Positions 47,511 through 54,969 of a DNA stretch of 54,969 nucleotides are shown in pieces (position 1 is the stretch's first letter; the number at the start of each line of letters is the position of its first letter). Made by a program: the position numbers and the translations under genes. The DNA is from Chloroflexota bacterium (lineage in GTDB: Bacteria > Chloroflexota > Anaerolineae > Anaerolineales > Villigracilaceae). The notes beneath the pieces were generated by a model. The model saw nothing but the letters and a program-made list of their open reading frames with translations, did no database searches and was not told the origin of the DNA. The stretch spans positions 1 through 54,969 of the forward strand of contig JAEWVF010000017.1 in the NCBI GenBank assembly GCA_023459215.1. Reading direction: 5' to 3'.

Positions 47511-47984
47511 ATGGAAACCCGGCTGGCCGGTCAATTGGCGCAACTCATCCGAGACAGCCGACAGGCGTCACTGGCAACCCTGCATAACAGTTCGCCCTCC
47601 GTTTCGATGGTTCTCATTGCACCGTCCGCGGATCTTTGCAACTATTACATGCACATCAGCCGCCTGGCCCAGCACACGCGCGACATTGATGCAGATGCAC
47701 GCGTAGGCATCATGTTCATGGAAAAGGATACGGGCATAGCCGACCCGCAGCAATTGGCCCGTGTATCACTGCTTGGCCGCGCCTTTGAGCTTTCAACCGG
47801 CGACACGGACTACGCTCACGCCTGCAACCTTTATCTTGAACGCTACCCGGCCTCGACCACCTACTTCACCATGGCCGATTTTCGCCTGTTCCGCATCAAA
47901 ATCGACAGCGGCCGCTTCGTAGCCGGGTTTGCAAAAGCCTTCAACCTAAGCCTGGAAGATTTGAAACAAGCCAGCCAGGCTTAG
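47511..47984 (+). CDS. HugZ-like pyridoxamine 5'-phosphate oxidase-fold protein
   Basis: 157 residues, split-barrel FMN-binding fold. ASLATLHNSSPSVSMVLIAPSADL, SRLAQHTRDIDADARVGIMF and VSLLGRAFEL are the HugZ/heme-utilisation pattern; family members bind heme or flavin and some break down heme. Starts 2 nt after the FHA-winged helix stop, so it is co-transcribed and could be its target. A strong terminator follows. Confidence 0.85.
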   Translation: METRLAGQLAQLIRDSRQASLATLHNSSPSVSMVLIAPSADLCNYYMHISRLAQHTRDIDADARVGIMFMEKDTGIADPQQLARVSLLGRAFELSTGDTDYAHACNLYLERYPASTTYFTMADFRLFRIKIDSGRFVAGFAKAFNLSLEDLKQASQA

Positions 47985-48006
47985 CCAAACAAACCATCAA
48001 AACAAA

Positions 48007-48038
48007 AAGAGCGAGACCAATACACCGGTCTCGCTCTT
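48007..48038. terminator. Terminator between convergent genes
   Basis: Twelve-base perfect arms AAGAGCGAGACC and GGTCTCGCTCTT with an 8-nt loop, T-rich on both outer sides (TTTTTGTTTTG on the minus strand, TTTATTC on the plus). Ends both the 47511-47984 run and the CpXC gene. Confidence 0.9.
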
Positions 48039-48055
48039 CCTTTATTCAGGAAAAC

Positions 48056-49417
48056 CTACTTGCCCATATTTTTCTTCATCTGAAATTTCAGCACAACCCC
48101 GTAAACTGTCTCAAGCCGCTTGAGCAGCGCCGCAGCCTCGGGATTTTCGGCCTGCTGTTGTTCCATCTGCCCCATCAGCGAGCCAATCATACCGCCCAAT
48201 TCATCGCTGAGCATGGCTTCGTTCGCCGCCAGGAGTTGTTCCATGGCGGCCTCGTTGGGCGCATCTACCAGCGCCTGGATCAGTTCCAATTCGGGCGGGG
48301 TACTCGCCTGCTGCAAGGCCATAACGATTTGCTGAATTTTCTGCAAGCGGGCGTTATCCTGTTTCTGGCTGGCCTCGCGCATTTTAGTTTCGAGCACCTG
48401 GGCAATCACCTCGTTATTGAACTGTTCCACGTTCTGGGCAACCACCTGGCTGATGTCCGGCGCGGCCAGGATTTGCTCGATAAACTCATCGGCGGCTTTC
48501 ATCTGGGCTTCGAGCGCCTTGTCCATCTGGTTGGTGAAATCGAGCAGCTTTTCGCGCAGGGCCTCCAGGCTGGCGCGTTCAGCAGCGGAAGCCTTCTCAA
48601 TGCGCTCGCTCAGCACCTGGAAGAACGAATAATCCAAGCCGTTGCGCGTCAGACTGACCAGGGCTTTCAGACGGGCTTCCGTTGGCGCAGCAATGAAAAT
48701 TTCGAGCAGTTTTTCACGGGTCAAACCCTGGCCGACTTCCTGCAAGGTCTTGACTGCCGCCTGGATTTCCTCGAACTGGCTCTTTAGCTGACGGCCATAC
48801 TCGGAACCATCGAGCAGTTCTTCCTGCAAGGCGCTCATCGCCTGGGCAGTCGGCTGCTGGCCAGATTGGATGGCGGCCTCGATCAGGCGGTTGAACATCC
48901 CGAAGAAAGCCTCATCGAGCAGCGCGGCATTTTCCTTGATCATCTCGGCGCGCACATCAGGCGTTGTCACCTGCAACAGGCGCTGGATCAGGTTAATGCG
49001 TTTCTGCTGTTCATCGAGCATATCCTTGGTGACCCCGTCCGCTTCGAGAATGCGTTCAATCATGCTCTGGTAGGTTAGGAAACTCTGCGGGCGCAGGAGG
49101 TAGCCTTTGCGCTTCTCGGTCGGCAGGCGGTTCATCACCTGGGTAATCAGCGGCCCAACCAGCTTTTCCTGCTCGTTGACCGGCAGCCCCAACTCGGAAG
49201 GGAAAAAGGTGAGCAGCAATTCCTTGTCGTTGTCGTGATAAACAATCGGCGTAGAGAGCGGACCTTCAAAACCGCAAAACGGGCAGCGGGCATAGTTCGA
49301 AACACGCCCCAGCAAACGCTGTTTGGCGGCAGGTTCAGCAGTAACATCAAAAAGTTGTTCAACCTGCGCCGGAATCATTTGGCGACAGCGTGGGCATGAA
49401 ATTTGGGATTGTGGCAT
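48056..49417 (-). CDS. CpXC zinc-binding domain protein with long helical tail
   Basis: 453 residues. An N-terminal CpXC domain with C8/C11 (CPRC) and C45/C48 (CPFCGFEGPL) is followed by about 330 residues that are almost wholly helical and rich in Gln, Glu, Ala and Leu, likely long helices or coiled coils. There is no signal peptide. Function is unknown; CpXC proteins are widespread and uncharacterised as far as I know. It lies 78 nt downstream of the histidine kinase gene; a TACAAT box at 49488-49483 may give it its own promoter. No SD is seen before the ATG. Confidence 0.75.
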   Translation of the reverse strand: MPQSQISCPRCRQMIPAQVEQLFDVTAEPAAKQRLLGRVSNYARCPFCGFEGPLSTPIVYHDNDKELLLTFFPSELGLPVNEQEKLVGPLITQVMNRLPTEKRKGYLLRPQSFLTYQSMIERILEADGVTKDMLDEQQKRINLIQRLLQVTTPDVRAEMIKENAALLDEAFFGMFNRLIEAAIQSGQQPTAQAMSALQEELLDGSEYGRQLKSQFEEIQAAVKTLQEVGQGLTREKLLEIFIAAPTEARLKALVSLTRNGLDYSFFQVLSERIEKASAAERASLEALREKLLDFTNQMDKALEAQMKAADEFIEQILAAPDISQVVAQNVEQFNNEVIAQVLETKMREASQKQDNARLQKIQQIVMALQQASTPPELELIQALVDAPNEAAMEQLLAANEAMLSDELGGMIGSLMGQMEQQQAENPEAAALLKRLETVYGVVLKFQMKKNMGK

Positions 49418-49495
49418 GTTTTATCAGTTCCGATTTCTTGTGGTTTGGGCCGAAAATCCTTCTCCCCGGCCAAAGAAGACTTATTGTACCACCCG

Positions 49496-51034
49496 TCAAC
49501 GCGGCAAGGAGAAACAAATCCGCGCGCCCTGGTCGGGCTGGGGATCGACCCAAATGCGCCCGCCGTGCGCCTCAACGATGGCCCGCGCCAGATACAGGCC
49601 CAGGCCTGCGCCCTTGGTATGGCGGACAGCCTTATCGGCGCGATAGAAGCGGTCGAAGATGTGCGGCAAATCGCGCGGATCGATGCCCGCGCCCTGGTCG
49701 CTGACCGTGACAATCACCTGCTCCGGACGGACTTCGCCGCTGATGCGAATTTCGCCGCCAGGGGAATATTTGATGGCATTCGAAATCAGGTTCGACAAAA
49801 TCTGTTCCACGCGGGTCTCGTCGGCCAGGATGATCGGGAACGGCTTCGGGAAGTCCACGCTCAGGGTGTGCGATTTGGTCTGGGTCTGGAAGCGCTCCGC
49901 CAGCCGGGCGGCAATCGCCGCCAGTGAAATATCCGTGCGGTTGAGCGAAAGCCCCCCCGCCTGGAGCCGCGAAGCGTCCAGCAGGTCTTCGATCATGCGC
50001 GTCAGGCGGTCAGCTTCCTCCTCGATCACTGTAAGCGAATCCTGGATGATGTGTTTATCCCAGCGAGCATCGTCGCGGCGCAAAGTGGAGGCATAGCCCT
50101 TGATCAAGGCCACCGGTGTTTTGAGTTCATGGCTGACCACCGATACAAAGGTGGCTTTGATTTGCTCCGCTGTGCGGAAATGGGTAATATCGCGCACGGT
50201 GACGATAATGTTGCGCAGCTTGCCATCATCTGTCAACAAAGGCGCATACGTGATTCCGACCGGGATCGGCAGGGGAAAGTTGCGCACCAAATCACCTTCG
50301 ATGTACAGGTGGGCATTGCGCGTTAGCGGCCAGCCGTCAGCCTCGGCCTCCTCCAGGGTTTGCCCCTGCAATTTGTGCGCCCAGCGGATAACTTCCTCAT
50401 GCTTGTGGCCGCGGATTTCAGCATCCGTTTTGCCGTAGATGCTTTCAAAGGCATCGTTGACGCGTTCGATGGTATGGTCGGCGTTCAGAATCAGGATGCC
50501 GTCCGCAGCGGAATCGATCAGGGCATCGAGGCGCTGTTTCTCGTAGGAAACCTGTCCGTAAAGCTGGGCGTTATAGACAGCAATCGCCGCCTGGTCGGCA
50601 AACGATTGCAAAAGCTGCTGGTCGTTGCTCGAAAAAAGATCGGGGTAGGAACGAAAGATGAAGATTACCCCAATCACCCGGCCATGGGCATTCAGTGGCA
50701 GGCCGGTGCCGTTGAGCAGGCCCATACTGGCCGTGTAGGTTAACTCCTTCAACATGCGATTCAGCTCTTCAACATTCAACTCAGCAGCGCGTTCCTCGGC
50801 CAGGAGCGGTTCGAGGTAACGCAAAAAAGCCGGCGGGATGCCGTGCGCGGTGGCTACACGCCAACCATCAGCGGAGAGGTCGCGCAGGGCAATCAAACCG
50901 GCCTGGCCGGCCAGCATCTCAATCGCAATTTTCAAGATGCGCGCCAGCAGCTTCTTCTGATCCAGTTCCTGGGTCAGGGCGCGGGCAATTTCAAGCAGGT
51001 AGTCGCGTTGGCGTACACGGAAATCTGGCAGCAT
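49496..51034 (-). CDS. Sensor histidine kinase (GAF-PAS-HisKA-HATPase)
   Basis: 512 residues, soluble. GAF domain at about 15-160, PAS at about 168-290 (DSAADGILILNADHTIERVNDAFE), dimerisation/phosphoacceptor H302 in FVSVVSHELKTP, then an ATPase domain with N-box NLISNAIKYSP, G1 DQGAGIDPRDLP, F-box FDRFYRAD and G2 KGAGLGLYLA. All catalytic boxes are intact. No response regulator lies next to it, so it is an orphan kinase by position. TTGCCA-17-TAAATC upstream is a weak promoter candidate. Confidence 0.92.
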   Translation of the reverse strand: MLPDFRVRQRDYLLEIARALTQELDQKKLLARILKIAIEMLAGQAGLIALRDLSADGWRVATAHGIPPAFLRYLEPLLAEERAAELNVEELNRMLKELTYTASMGLLNGTGLPLNAHGRVIGVIFIFRSYPDLFSSNDQQLLQSFADQAAIAVYNAQLYGQVSYEKQRLDALIDSAADGILILNADHTIERVNDAFESIYGKTDAEIRGHKHEEVIRWAHKLQGQTLEEAEADGWPLTRNAHLYIEGDLVRNFPLPIPVGITYAPLLTDDGKLRNIIVTVRDITHFRTAEQIKATFVSVVSHELKTPVALIKGYASTLRRDDARWDKHIIQDSLTVIEEEADRLTRMIEDLLDASRLQAGGLSLNRTDISLAAIAARLAERFQTQTKSHTLSVDFPKPFPIILADETRVEQILSNLISNAIKYSPGGEIRISGEVRPEQVIVTVSDQGAGIDPRDLPHIFDRFYRADKAVRHTKGAGLGLYLARAIVEAHGGRIWVDPQPDQGARICFSLPR

Positions 51035-51132
51035 AAGAAAAGTTCAATCTTTCGATAAGAGGGGAAGTAATGATTTATTTTATCACCCGCCCGCTGGCAA
51101 AATGTTAGAGCGATGTTGGAGGAAGGTTAATG

Positions 51133-51163
51133 AAAAAGGCCTTCCAGCTTTTGCCGGAAGGCC
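51133..51163 (-). terminator. Terminator of the aminotransferase gene
   Basis: Minus strand: GGCCTTCC, loop of about 10 nt, GGAAGGCC, then TTTTTCATT. Perfect 8-bp stem directly after the stop codon region of 51185-52510. Confidence 0.85.
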
Positions 51164-51184
51164 CATCGCTACAATTCAGGCAAA

Positions 51185-52510
51185 CTACATGCCCAGCGCT
51201 TTTTCAGCCAGCGAAACCGACTCTTCGAAAATCTTCAAGCCTTCATCCATCTCGGCTTTGGACATCGAAAGCGGCGGGGCGATGCGGATGACCGATTTGG
51301 CGCAGCCCAACAGCAGCAAGCCACGCTCGAAGGCATGGTGAACAACCGCATCGCGCAACTTGTCAGCAGGCTCCTTGCTGACCTTATCGCTGACAAATTC
51401 AACGCCAATCATCATGCCGATGCCGCGCACCTCGCCAATCGATGGGTGGCGGGCAGCAATCTCAGCCAGGGCGTCCAGGGCGTACTGGCCGACATCAGCG
51501 GCATTTTGCATGTATTCGCGCTCGAGCAGTTCAATTGTCTTGAGCGCCGCCGCGCAGGCCAGTGGATTGCCGCCATAGGTATTGCCGTGTGTGCCGCGTT
51601 CCCAGGTCATCACGCTCTTGCGGGCTACACACGCGCCCAGCGGAACGCCGGAGGCAATCCCCTTGGCCGAGGTGAAAATATCCGGTTCGACGCCAAAATT
51701 CTCAATCGCCCACCACTTGCCGGTGCGGCCCATGCCCGATTGGACTTCGTCTGCAATCAGCAGGATGCCGTATTTGTCGCACAAAGCCCGCAGGGCCGGG
51801 AAGAAGCCCGCTGGCGGGACGATATAGCCGCCCTCACCCTGGATCGGCTCGACCAGGATGCCGGCAACTTCCTCCGCCGGGACAATCTGCCGGAAAAGCT
51901 GTTCTTCGATATAGCGGACTACCGCCTCGCCATAATCCTCCCCCGTTTTGCGCTCCAAAATTGGGCGATAAGGATTGGGGAACGGCGCATGCAGCACACC
52001 GTTCATCAGCGGGTAAAAACCGCGATGATACAGCGACTTGGAGGCAGTCATCGTCACCGCGCCCATCGTCCGGCCATGAAAACCGCCGGTAAAGCCAATG
52101 AAATTGGTGCGCCCGGTGCGGAAACGGGCCAGCTTGAGCGCAGTTTCAATCGCTTCAGTGCCCGAGTTGGTCATGAATGTGACCGCAGCCTCCTGCATCG
52201 GGGCGATTTCATCCAGCTTTTCGCCCAGGCTGACCATGCCGTGGTGGTAAAAATCGGAAGAAATGTGCAGGAATTTTTCAGCCTGCTCCTGGATCGCCTT
52301 GACCACTTCCGGGTGTGCATGCCCGGTGGAATTGACCGCAATACCTGCCATAAAGTCGAGGAAGCGATTGCCGTCCACATCCCACAACCACGAGCCTTTG
52401 CCATAATCCATGACGAAGGGATAATCTCGCGGGTAAGAAGGCGAAATCACTGCCGAATCTCGCTTCAGCATTGCGCGGGCCTTTGGGCCAGGGAGTTTCA
52501 TCGGTTGCAT
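51185..52510 (-). CDS. Class III PLP aminotransferase (4-aminobutyrate/acetylornithine type)
   Basis: 441 residues. FMTNSGTEAIETALKLAR near 113, GFHGRTMGAVTMTASK near 140, EPIQGEGGYIVPP near 220, DEVQSGMGRTGKWWA near 252 and the PLP lysine K283 in FTSAKGIASG. Sequence style is that of 4-aminobutyrate, leucine/ornithine-racemase-like or acetylornithine aminotransferases; the substrate is not fixed. AAGGAG precedes the ATG at 52510. It lies 117 nt downstream of the ROK kinase gene with no clear link in function. Confidence 0.88.
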   Translation of the reverse strand: MQPMKLPGPKARAMLKRDSAVISPSYPRDYPFVMDYGKGSWLWDVDGNRFLDFMAGIAVNSTGHAHPEVVKAIQEQAEKFLHISSDFYHHGMVSLGEKLDEIAPMQEAAVTFMTNSGTEAIETALKLARFRTGRTNFIGFTGGFHGRTMGAVTMTASKSLYHRGFYPLMNGVLHAPFPNPYRPILERKTGEDYGEAVVRYIEEQLFRQIVPAEEVAGILVEPIQGEGGYIVPPAGFFPALRALCDKYGILLIADEVQSGMGRTGKWWAIENFGVEPDIFTSAKGIASGVPLGACVARKSVMTWERGTHGNTYGGNPLACAAALKTIELLEREYMQNAADVGQYALDALAEIAARHPSIGEVRGIGMMIGVEFVSDKVSKEPADKLRDAVVHHAFERGLLLLGCAKSVIRIAPPLSMSKAEMDEGLKIFEESVSLAEKALGM

Positions 52511-52627
52511 GGGTCTCCTTATTAAGTTGAATGGATCAAAAAGGGTTCAAATATGCCCAGGGAAAGAACCAAGGCTGCAATCGTTCTCCAGTGTTGTCTT
52601 TCGAGACCTGGGAGAATCAGGCCGATC

Positions 52628-53569
52628 TCAATGGTCAGGGACAGCCAGGGCCGCCAAAGCCTGGGCACCCAGCAAGCCGGCATCATCGCCCAGGGCCGCG
52701 CGGGCAAAAGTCAGGTTGACCAGGTAGGTAGCGTCGAAAATGTTCTCGCGCAGGCTGGCGTGGAAGGGGTCGAACAAGGCCGGGCCGCTGTTGGAAGCGC
52801 CGCCGCCGAAAATCACAATCGAAGGGTCGAAAGCGGCCAGGAAGTTGGCCACCGCCACCCCCAGGTAACGGCCCGCGCGCGAAAGGGTTTCAATCGCCAA
52901 CAAATCGCCAGCCGCCGCCGCATCGGATACATCGCGCGAGGTGATTGTGGCGTGCCCAGCCAGCAACGAAGGCCGCCCGGCCTCCACCTGCTCGCGCGCA
53001 TAACGCGCAATCGCCGTGCCGGAAGAAATCGCCTCGATATGGCCGTGTTTGCCGCAGCCGCATAAGGGGCCGTCCGGCCAGACGGTGGTATGACCCAATT
53101 CGCCTGCCAGGCCATGATAGCCCTGCACCAAGCGTCCATTCGAAACCACCCCGCCGCCAATACCGGTGCTGATGGTCAGGTAAAGCACATCCTGGTGGCC
53201 CTGGCCAGCGCCGAACTTCCACTCACCCAGGCAGGCCAAGTTAGCGTCATTATCGAGCACAACCGGCACACCAAAACGAGCCTTGAGTTTCTCAGTCAAC
53301 GGGAAATTGCGCCACTCTTTAATGTTGGGCGTGGCGATGATGACCCCGGTATGCGGATCAAGCGGGCCGGGGGAAGCGATCCCAATCGCATCCACCGCCC
53401 CATCGCTCGGCCAGATCGAAGCCACCAGCGCTTCCAGCCGGTCATACACCCCTGGTTTGCTGGCTTCGGTGCGGGTACGTTCCGAGCGCACCGGTTTCAA
53501 CGAACCCCGTTCGAACAAAGCAGCGCGGATTTGTGTTCCGCCAATATCAACAGCAAGAATTAGTCCCAT
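52628..53569 (-). CDS. ROK family sugar kinase (glucokinase-like)
   Basis: 313 residues. ATP loop AVDIGGTQIRAAL near 6-18, IGIASPGPLD near 62, catalytic D107 in DNDANLACLGEW, TISTGIGGGVV near 133, and the zinc site GELGH160...C170-x-C172-G-x-H-G-H177-x-E. The last zinc ligand, usually Cys, is His here. No DNA-binding domain, so a kinase and not a NagC-type repressor. Leaderless: TATAAT at 53583-53578 is 8 nt before the ATG. Directly downstream of amylosucrase, it may phosphorylate released glucose or fructose. Confidence 0.9.
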   Translation of the reverse strand: MGLILAVDIGGTQIRAALFERGSLKPVRSERTRTEASKPGVYDRLEALVASIWPSDGAVDAIGIASPGPLDPHTGVIIATPNIKEWRNFPLTEKLKARFGVPVVLDNDANLACLGEWKFGAGQGHQDVLYLTISTGIGGGVVSNGRLVQGYHGLAGELGHTTVWPDGPLCGCGKHGHIEAISSGTAIARYAREQVEAGRPSLLAGHATITSRDVSDAAAAGDLLAIETLSRAGRYLGVAVANFLAAFDPSIVIFGGGASNSGPALFDPFHASLRENIFDATYLVNLTFARAALGDDAGLLGAQALAALAVPDH

Positions 53570-53577
53570 AATGGCCC

Positions 53578-53583
53578 ATTATA
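53578..53583 (-). promoter_or_regulatory. -10 box of the ROK kinase gene
   Basis: TATAAT on the minus strand, 8 nt before the ATG at 53569; another apparent leaderless start. Confidence 0.5.
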
Positions 53584-53635
53584 TCGTAACGCGCCCCGCG
53601 CCGGACGTGACGAAAAGCACATCAAGGCGCGAGGG

Positions 53636-54969
53636 TTATCCCGACCCTTCTGCCAGCAGGAACAGAGTCTCATACGGGGCCAGATTCATGTCACTTGCGC
53701 TAACAGTCCGGTCGCGCAGCAAATCGCGGAACCCGTATCCCAGGCCATAGACGCGCAGCAGGTTCTCGGCCAGAGTCTGCTCGCGTTCGCTGAAATTGGC
53801 GAAGACCAGGATTCTCTGCCCACAGGACTGGCGGACATAACCCAAAACGCTCTCGCTGCCGGTGGGGATGACCTCGGTCGCGCCCTCCCCGAAGCCCGGA
53901 TTCCGTTTACGGAGTTGGATCAACGCCCGCAGTCCGCCATAGATACGCCCCTCGACCGTGGCCGGATTGTAACGGCTGGACATTTTCTGCCAATCTGTGG
54001 CCGGGCGATGCGCCCAGCGGCTGTCACCGGATTTGGCAGCATCCTGGCTGTAACCGTAATCGTTGAGCGTACCCACCTCGTCGCCAAGGTAAAGCAAGGG
54101 AATCCCGCCGACAGTCAGGATCACGGCATGAATCAGCAAAATACGGCGGATGGCGAGTTCCACCTCGGCTTCGGTCTCTTCGCGCAAGGCCTTTTCCAGC
54201 CCGGCCAGCGAAGCGCAAGTGCCCGAAATGCGGCAATCTCCGGTTCTCGGGTTCTCCTGGAAGGGCAGTCCGCGCGCAAACGAGCCAGGGAAACGCCCAG
54301 TATAGAATGCGTTCAGAAAACGGCGGTGGTCGTTGCCATTAATCCAAAGGCGGGCGGCATCTTCATCCGAAAACGTCCAGCCGATGTCATCGTGACAGCG
54401 AACGTAGTTGACCCAGGCGCAATCCGGGCGGATGGCAAAACGTTCGCGCAAGGCCTGCTCAAGCAAGTTGACCTGGCGGGTGGCAAGCGTATTCCAGAGC
54501 AAGGCCATGGTCAGTGGATTATATGAAAGCTGGCACTCCTCAGGCGCGATGTATTTAACAACATCATCCGGGTGAACAATTGCTTCGGATTTAAACAACA
54601 GCCCCGGCGCGGCAATCCGCGCAACGGCGTTAAAAGCCTGGATGAGCAAATGGGCTTCGGGCAGGTTCTCGCAATTGGTGCCGAGCCGCTTCCAGATAAA
54701 GGCAACCGCATCCAGGCGCAGGGCGTCGACGCCGAGGTTGGCCAGGGTCAGCATCTCGCCACTCATGCGGGTAAAAACCGCCGGGTTGGCGTAGTTCAAA
54801 TCCCATTGGTAGGTGTGGAAGGTGGTCCAGACCCAACCCCCGGCCCCCACCCCCGGCCCCTCCCCCAAATTCCCAAGGGCAGAATTTGGGGGAGGGGGGA
54901 GCGGAGAGAACGCGCCGGGGTGCTCATCGGGGAAGATTTCGCGCAGGGTGCGTTCGTAGGCGTCCGGCA
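53636..54969 (-). CDS. Amylosucrase, GH13 subfamily 4 (5' end outside the window)
   Basis: Makes alpha-1,4-glucan from sucrose, releasing fructose. The 444 residues present follow Neisseria amylosucrase closely as remembered: DALRLDAVAFIWKRLGTNCENLP (nucleophile Asp), LLFKSEAIVHP (acid Glu), NYVRCHDDIGWTF (stabiliser), SFARGLPFQENPRTGDCRISGT, and LLYLGDEVGTLNDYGYSQD. The frame stays open to base 54969, so the gene continues off the window; the TTG at 54868 is not the start. Between HPGAFS and WVWTTF 23 residues replace the usual six or so, coded by a palindromic G/C-run insertion (54836-54904). Confidence 0.92.
   Translation of the reverse strand, partial: PDAYERTLREIFPDEHPGAFSPLPPPPNSALGNLGEGPGVGAGGWVWTTFHTYQWDLNYANPAVFTRMSGEMLTLANLGVDALRLDAVAFIWKRLGTNCENLPEAHLLIQAFNAVARIAAPGLLFKSEAIVHPDDVVKYIAPEECQLSYNPLTMALLWNTLATRQVNLLEQALRERFAIRPDCAWVNYVRCHDDIGWTFSDEDAARLWINGNDHRRFLNAFYTGRFPGSFARGLPFQENPRTGDCRISGTCASLAGLEKALREETEAEVELAIRRILLIHAVILTVGGIPLLYLGDEVGTLNDYGYSQDAAKSGDSRWAHRPATDWQKMSSRYNPATVEGRIYGGLRALIQLRKRNPGFGEGATEVIPTGSESVLGYVRQSCGQRILVFANFSEREQTLAENLLRVYGLGYGFRDLLRDRTVSASDMNLAPYETLFLLAEGSG
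54836..54904 (-). repeat. In-frame palindromic and G-run insertion in amylosucrase
   Basis: A perfect 16-bp inverted repeat (54857-54872 with 54882-54897, loop 9 nt) plus, on the coding strand, runs of five, four, five, five and five G separated by one or two bases. Encodes PLPPPPNSALGNLGEGPGVGAGG. The whole interval is 69 nt, so the frame is kept. Confidence 0.8.

Noticed and set aside
54868..54868. TTG at 54868 as the amylosucrase start
   Set aside because: The frame stays open upstream to the window edge and encodes the expected amylosucrase sequence (LREIFPDEHPG), so the true start is off the window.

Overview
The window reads as chromosome from a GC-rich, free-living bacterium, most likely Chloroflexota of the Anaerolineae type. 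This is inference from content: an archaeal-type isopentenyl phosphate kinase (known from Chloroflexota), many Thr/Pro-rich lipoproteins with an lgt gene and no outer-membrane genes, a 7TM-GAF regulator, MenA, amylosucrase, and several start codons placed directly after a TATAAT box. No insertion sequence, prophage, CRISPR array or rRNA was seen.

Layout. 1-533 has no long gene. It holds a minus-strand promoter, a ~165-nt transcription unit (small RNA or 34-residue microprotein), two related tandem terminators, and at the left edge a promoter and ribosome binding site for a gene off the window; nothing was recognised in 383-533. Two tRNA-Ser genes follow, then rsmG. 1600-7135 (minus) is a nucleotide-sugar and glycan operon: two polyprenyl-phosphate glycosyltransferases flanking a WbqC-like protein, a methyltransferase, WecE-type transaminase and RfbB, with two copies of a double-hairpin repeat between genes. 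7277-8428 is an acyl-CoA dehydrogenase. 8446-11041 (minus) is a tightly overlapping five-gene operon containing ComEA. 11170-12929 is an unknown pair. 13010-18414 holds menA and two large lipoproteins, one with six DGxSNTI repeats. 18454-23253 holds fhs, an unknown secreted protein, isopentenyl phosphate kinase and a 2TM surface protein. 23261-25699 is a TetR/substrate-binding protein/ATPase operon with no permease. 25827-29104 has ExoD, a DsbA-cyclophilin fusion and an HExxH protein.

29205-47984 (plus) is a long run: Ser/Thr kinase, purine nucleoside phosphorylase, 2TM surface protein, GNAT, 7TM-GAF protein, S1 protein, FtsK, an AT-richer pair of unknown membrane proteins, PfkB kinase, CDP-alcohol phosphatidyltransferase, Lgt, an ABC exporter whose permease ends in a SpoIIM-like domain, an MBL hydrolase, a cyclophilin, an FHA-winged helix regulator and a HugZ-like oxidase. 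48056-54969 (minus) has a CpXC protein, a histidine kinase, a class III aminotransferase, a ROK sugar kinase and a 5'-truncated amylosucrase that carries an in-frame palindromic, G-run-rich insertion.

Functional links: the sugar operon makes a dTDP-amino-deoxy sugar for surface glycan; Lgt serves the many lipoproteins; amylosucrase and ROK kinase form a sucrose/glucose-using set; surface-anchored folding and redox enzymes are duplicated. The strongest leads for new biology are the unknown membrane pair 37684-40428, the permease-SpoIIM fusion, the DsbA-cyclophilin fusion, the repeat lipoprotein, the 5' microgene and the palindromic insertion in amylosucrase.
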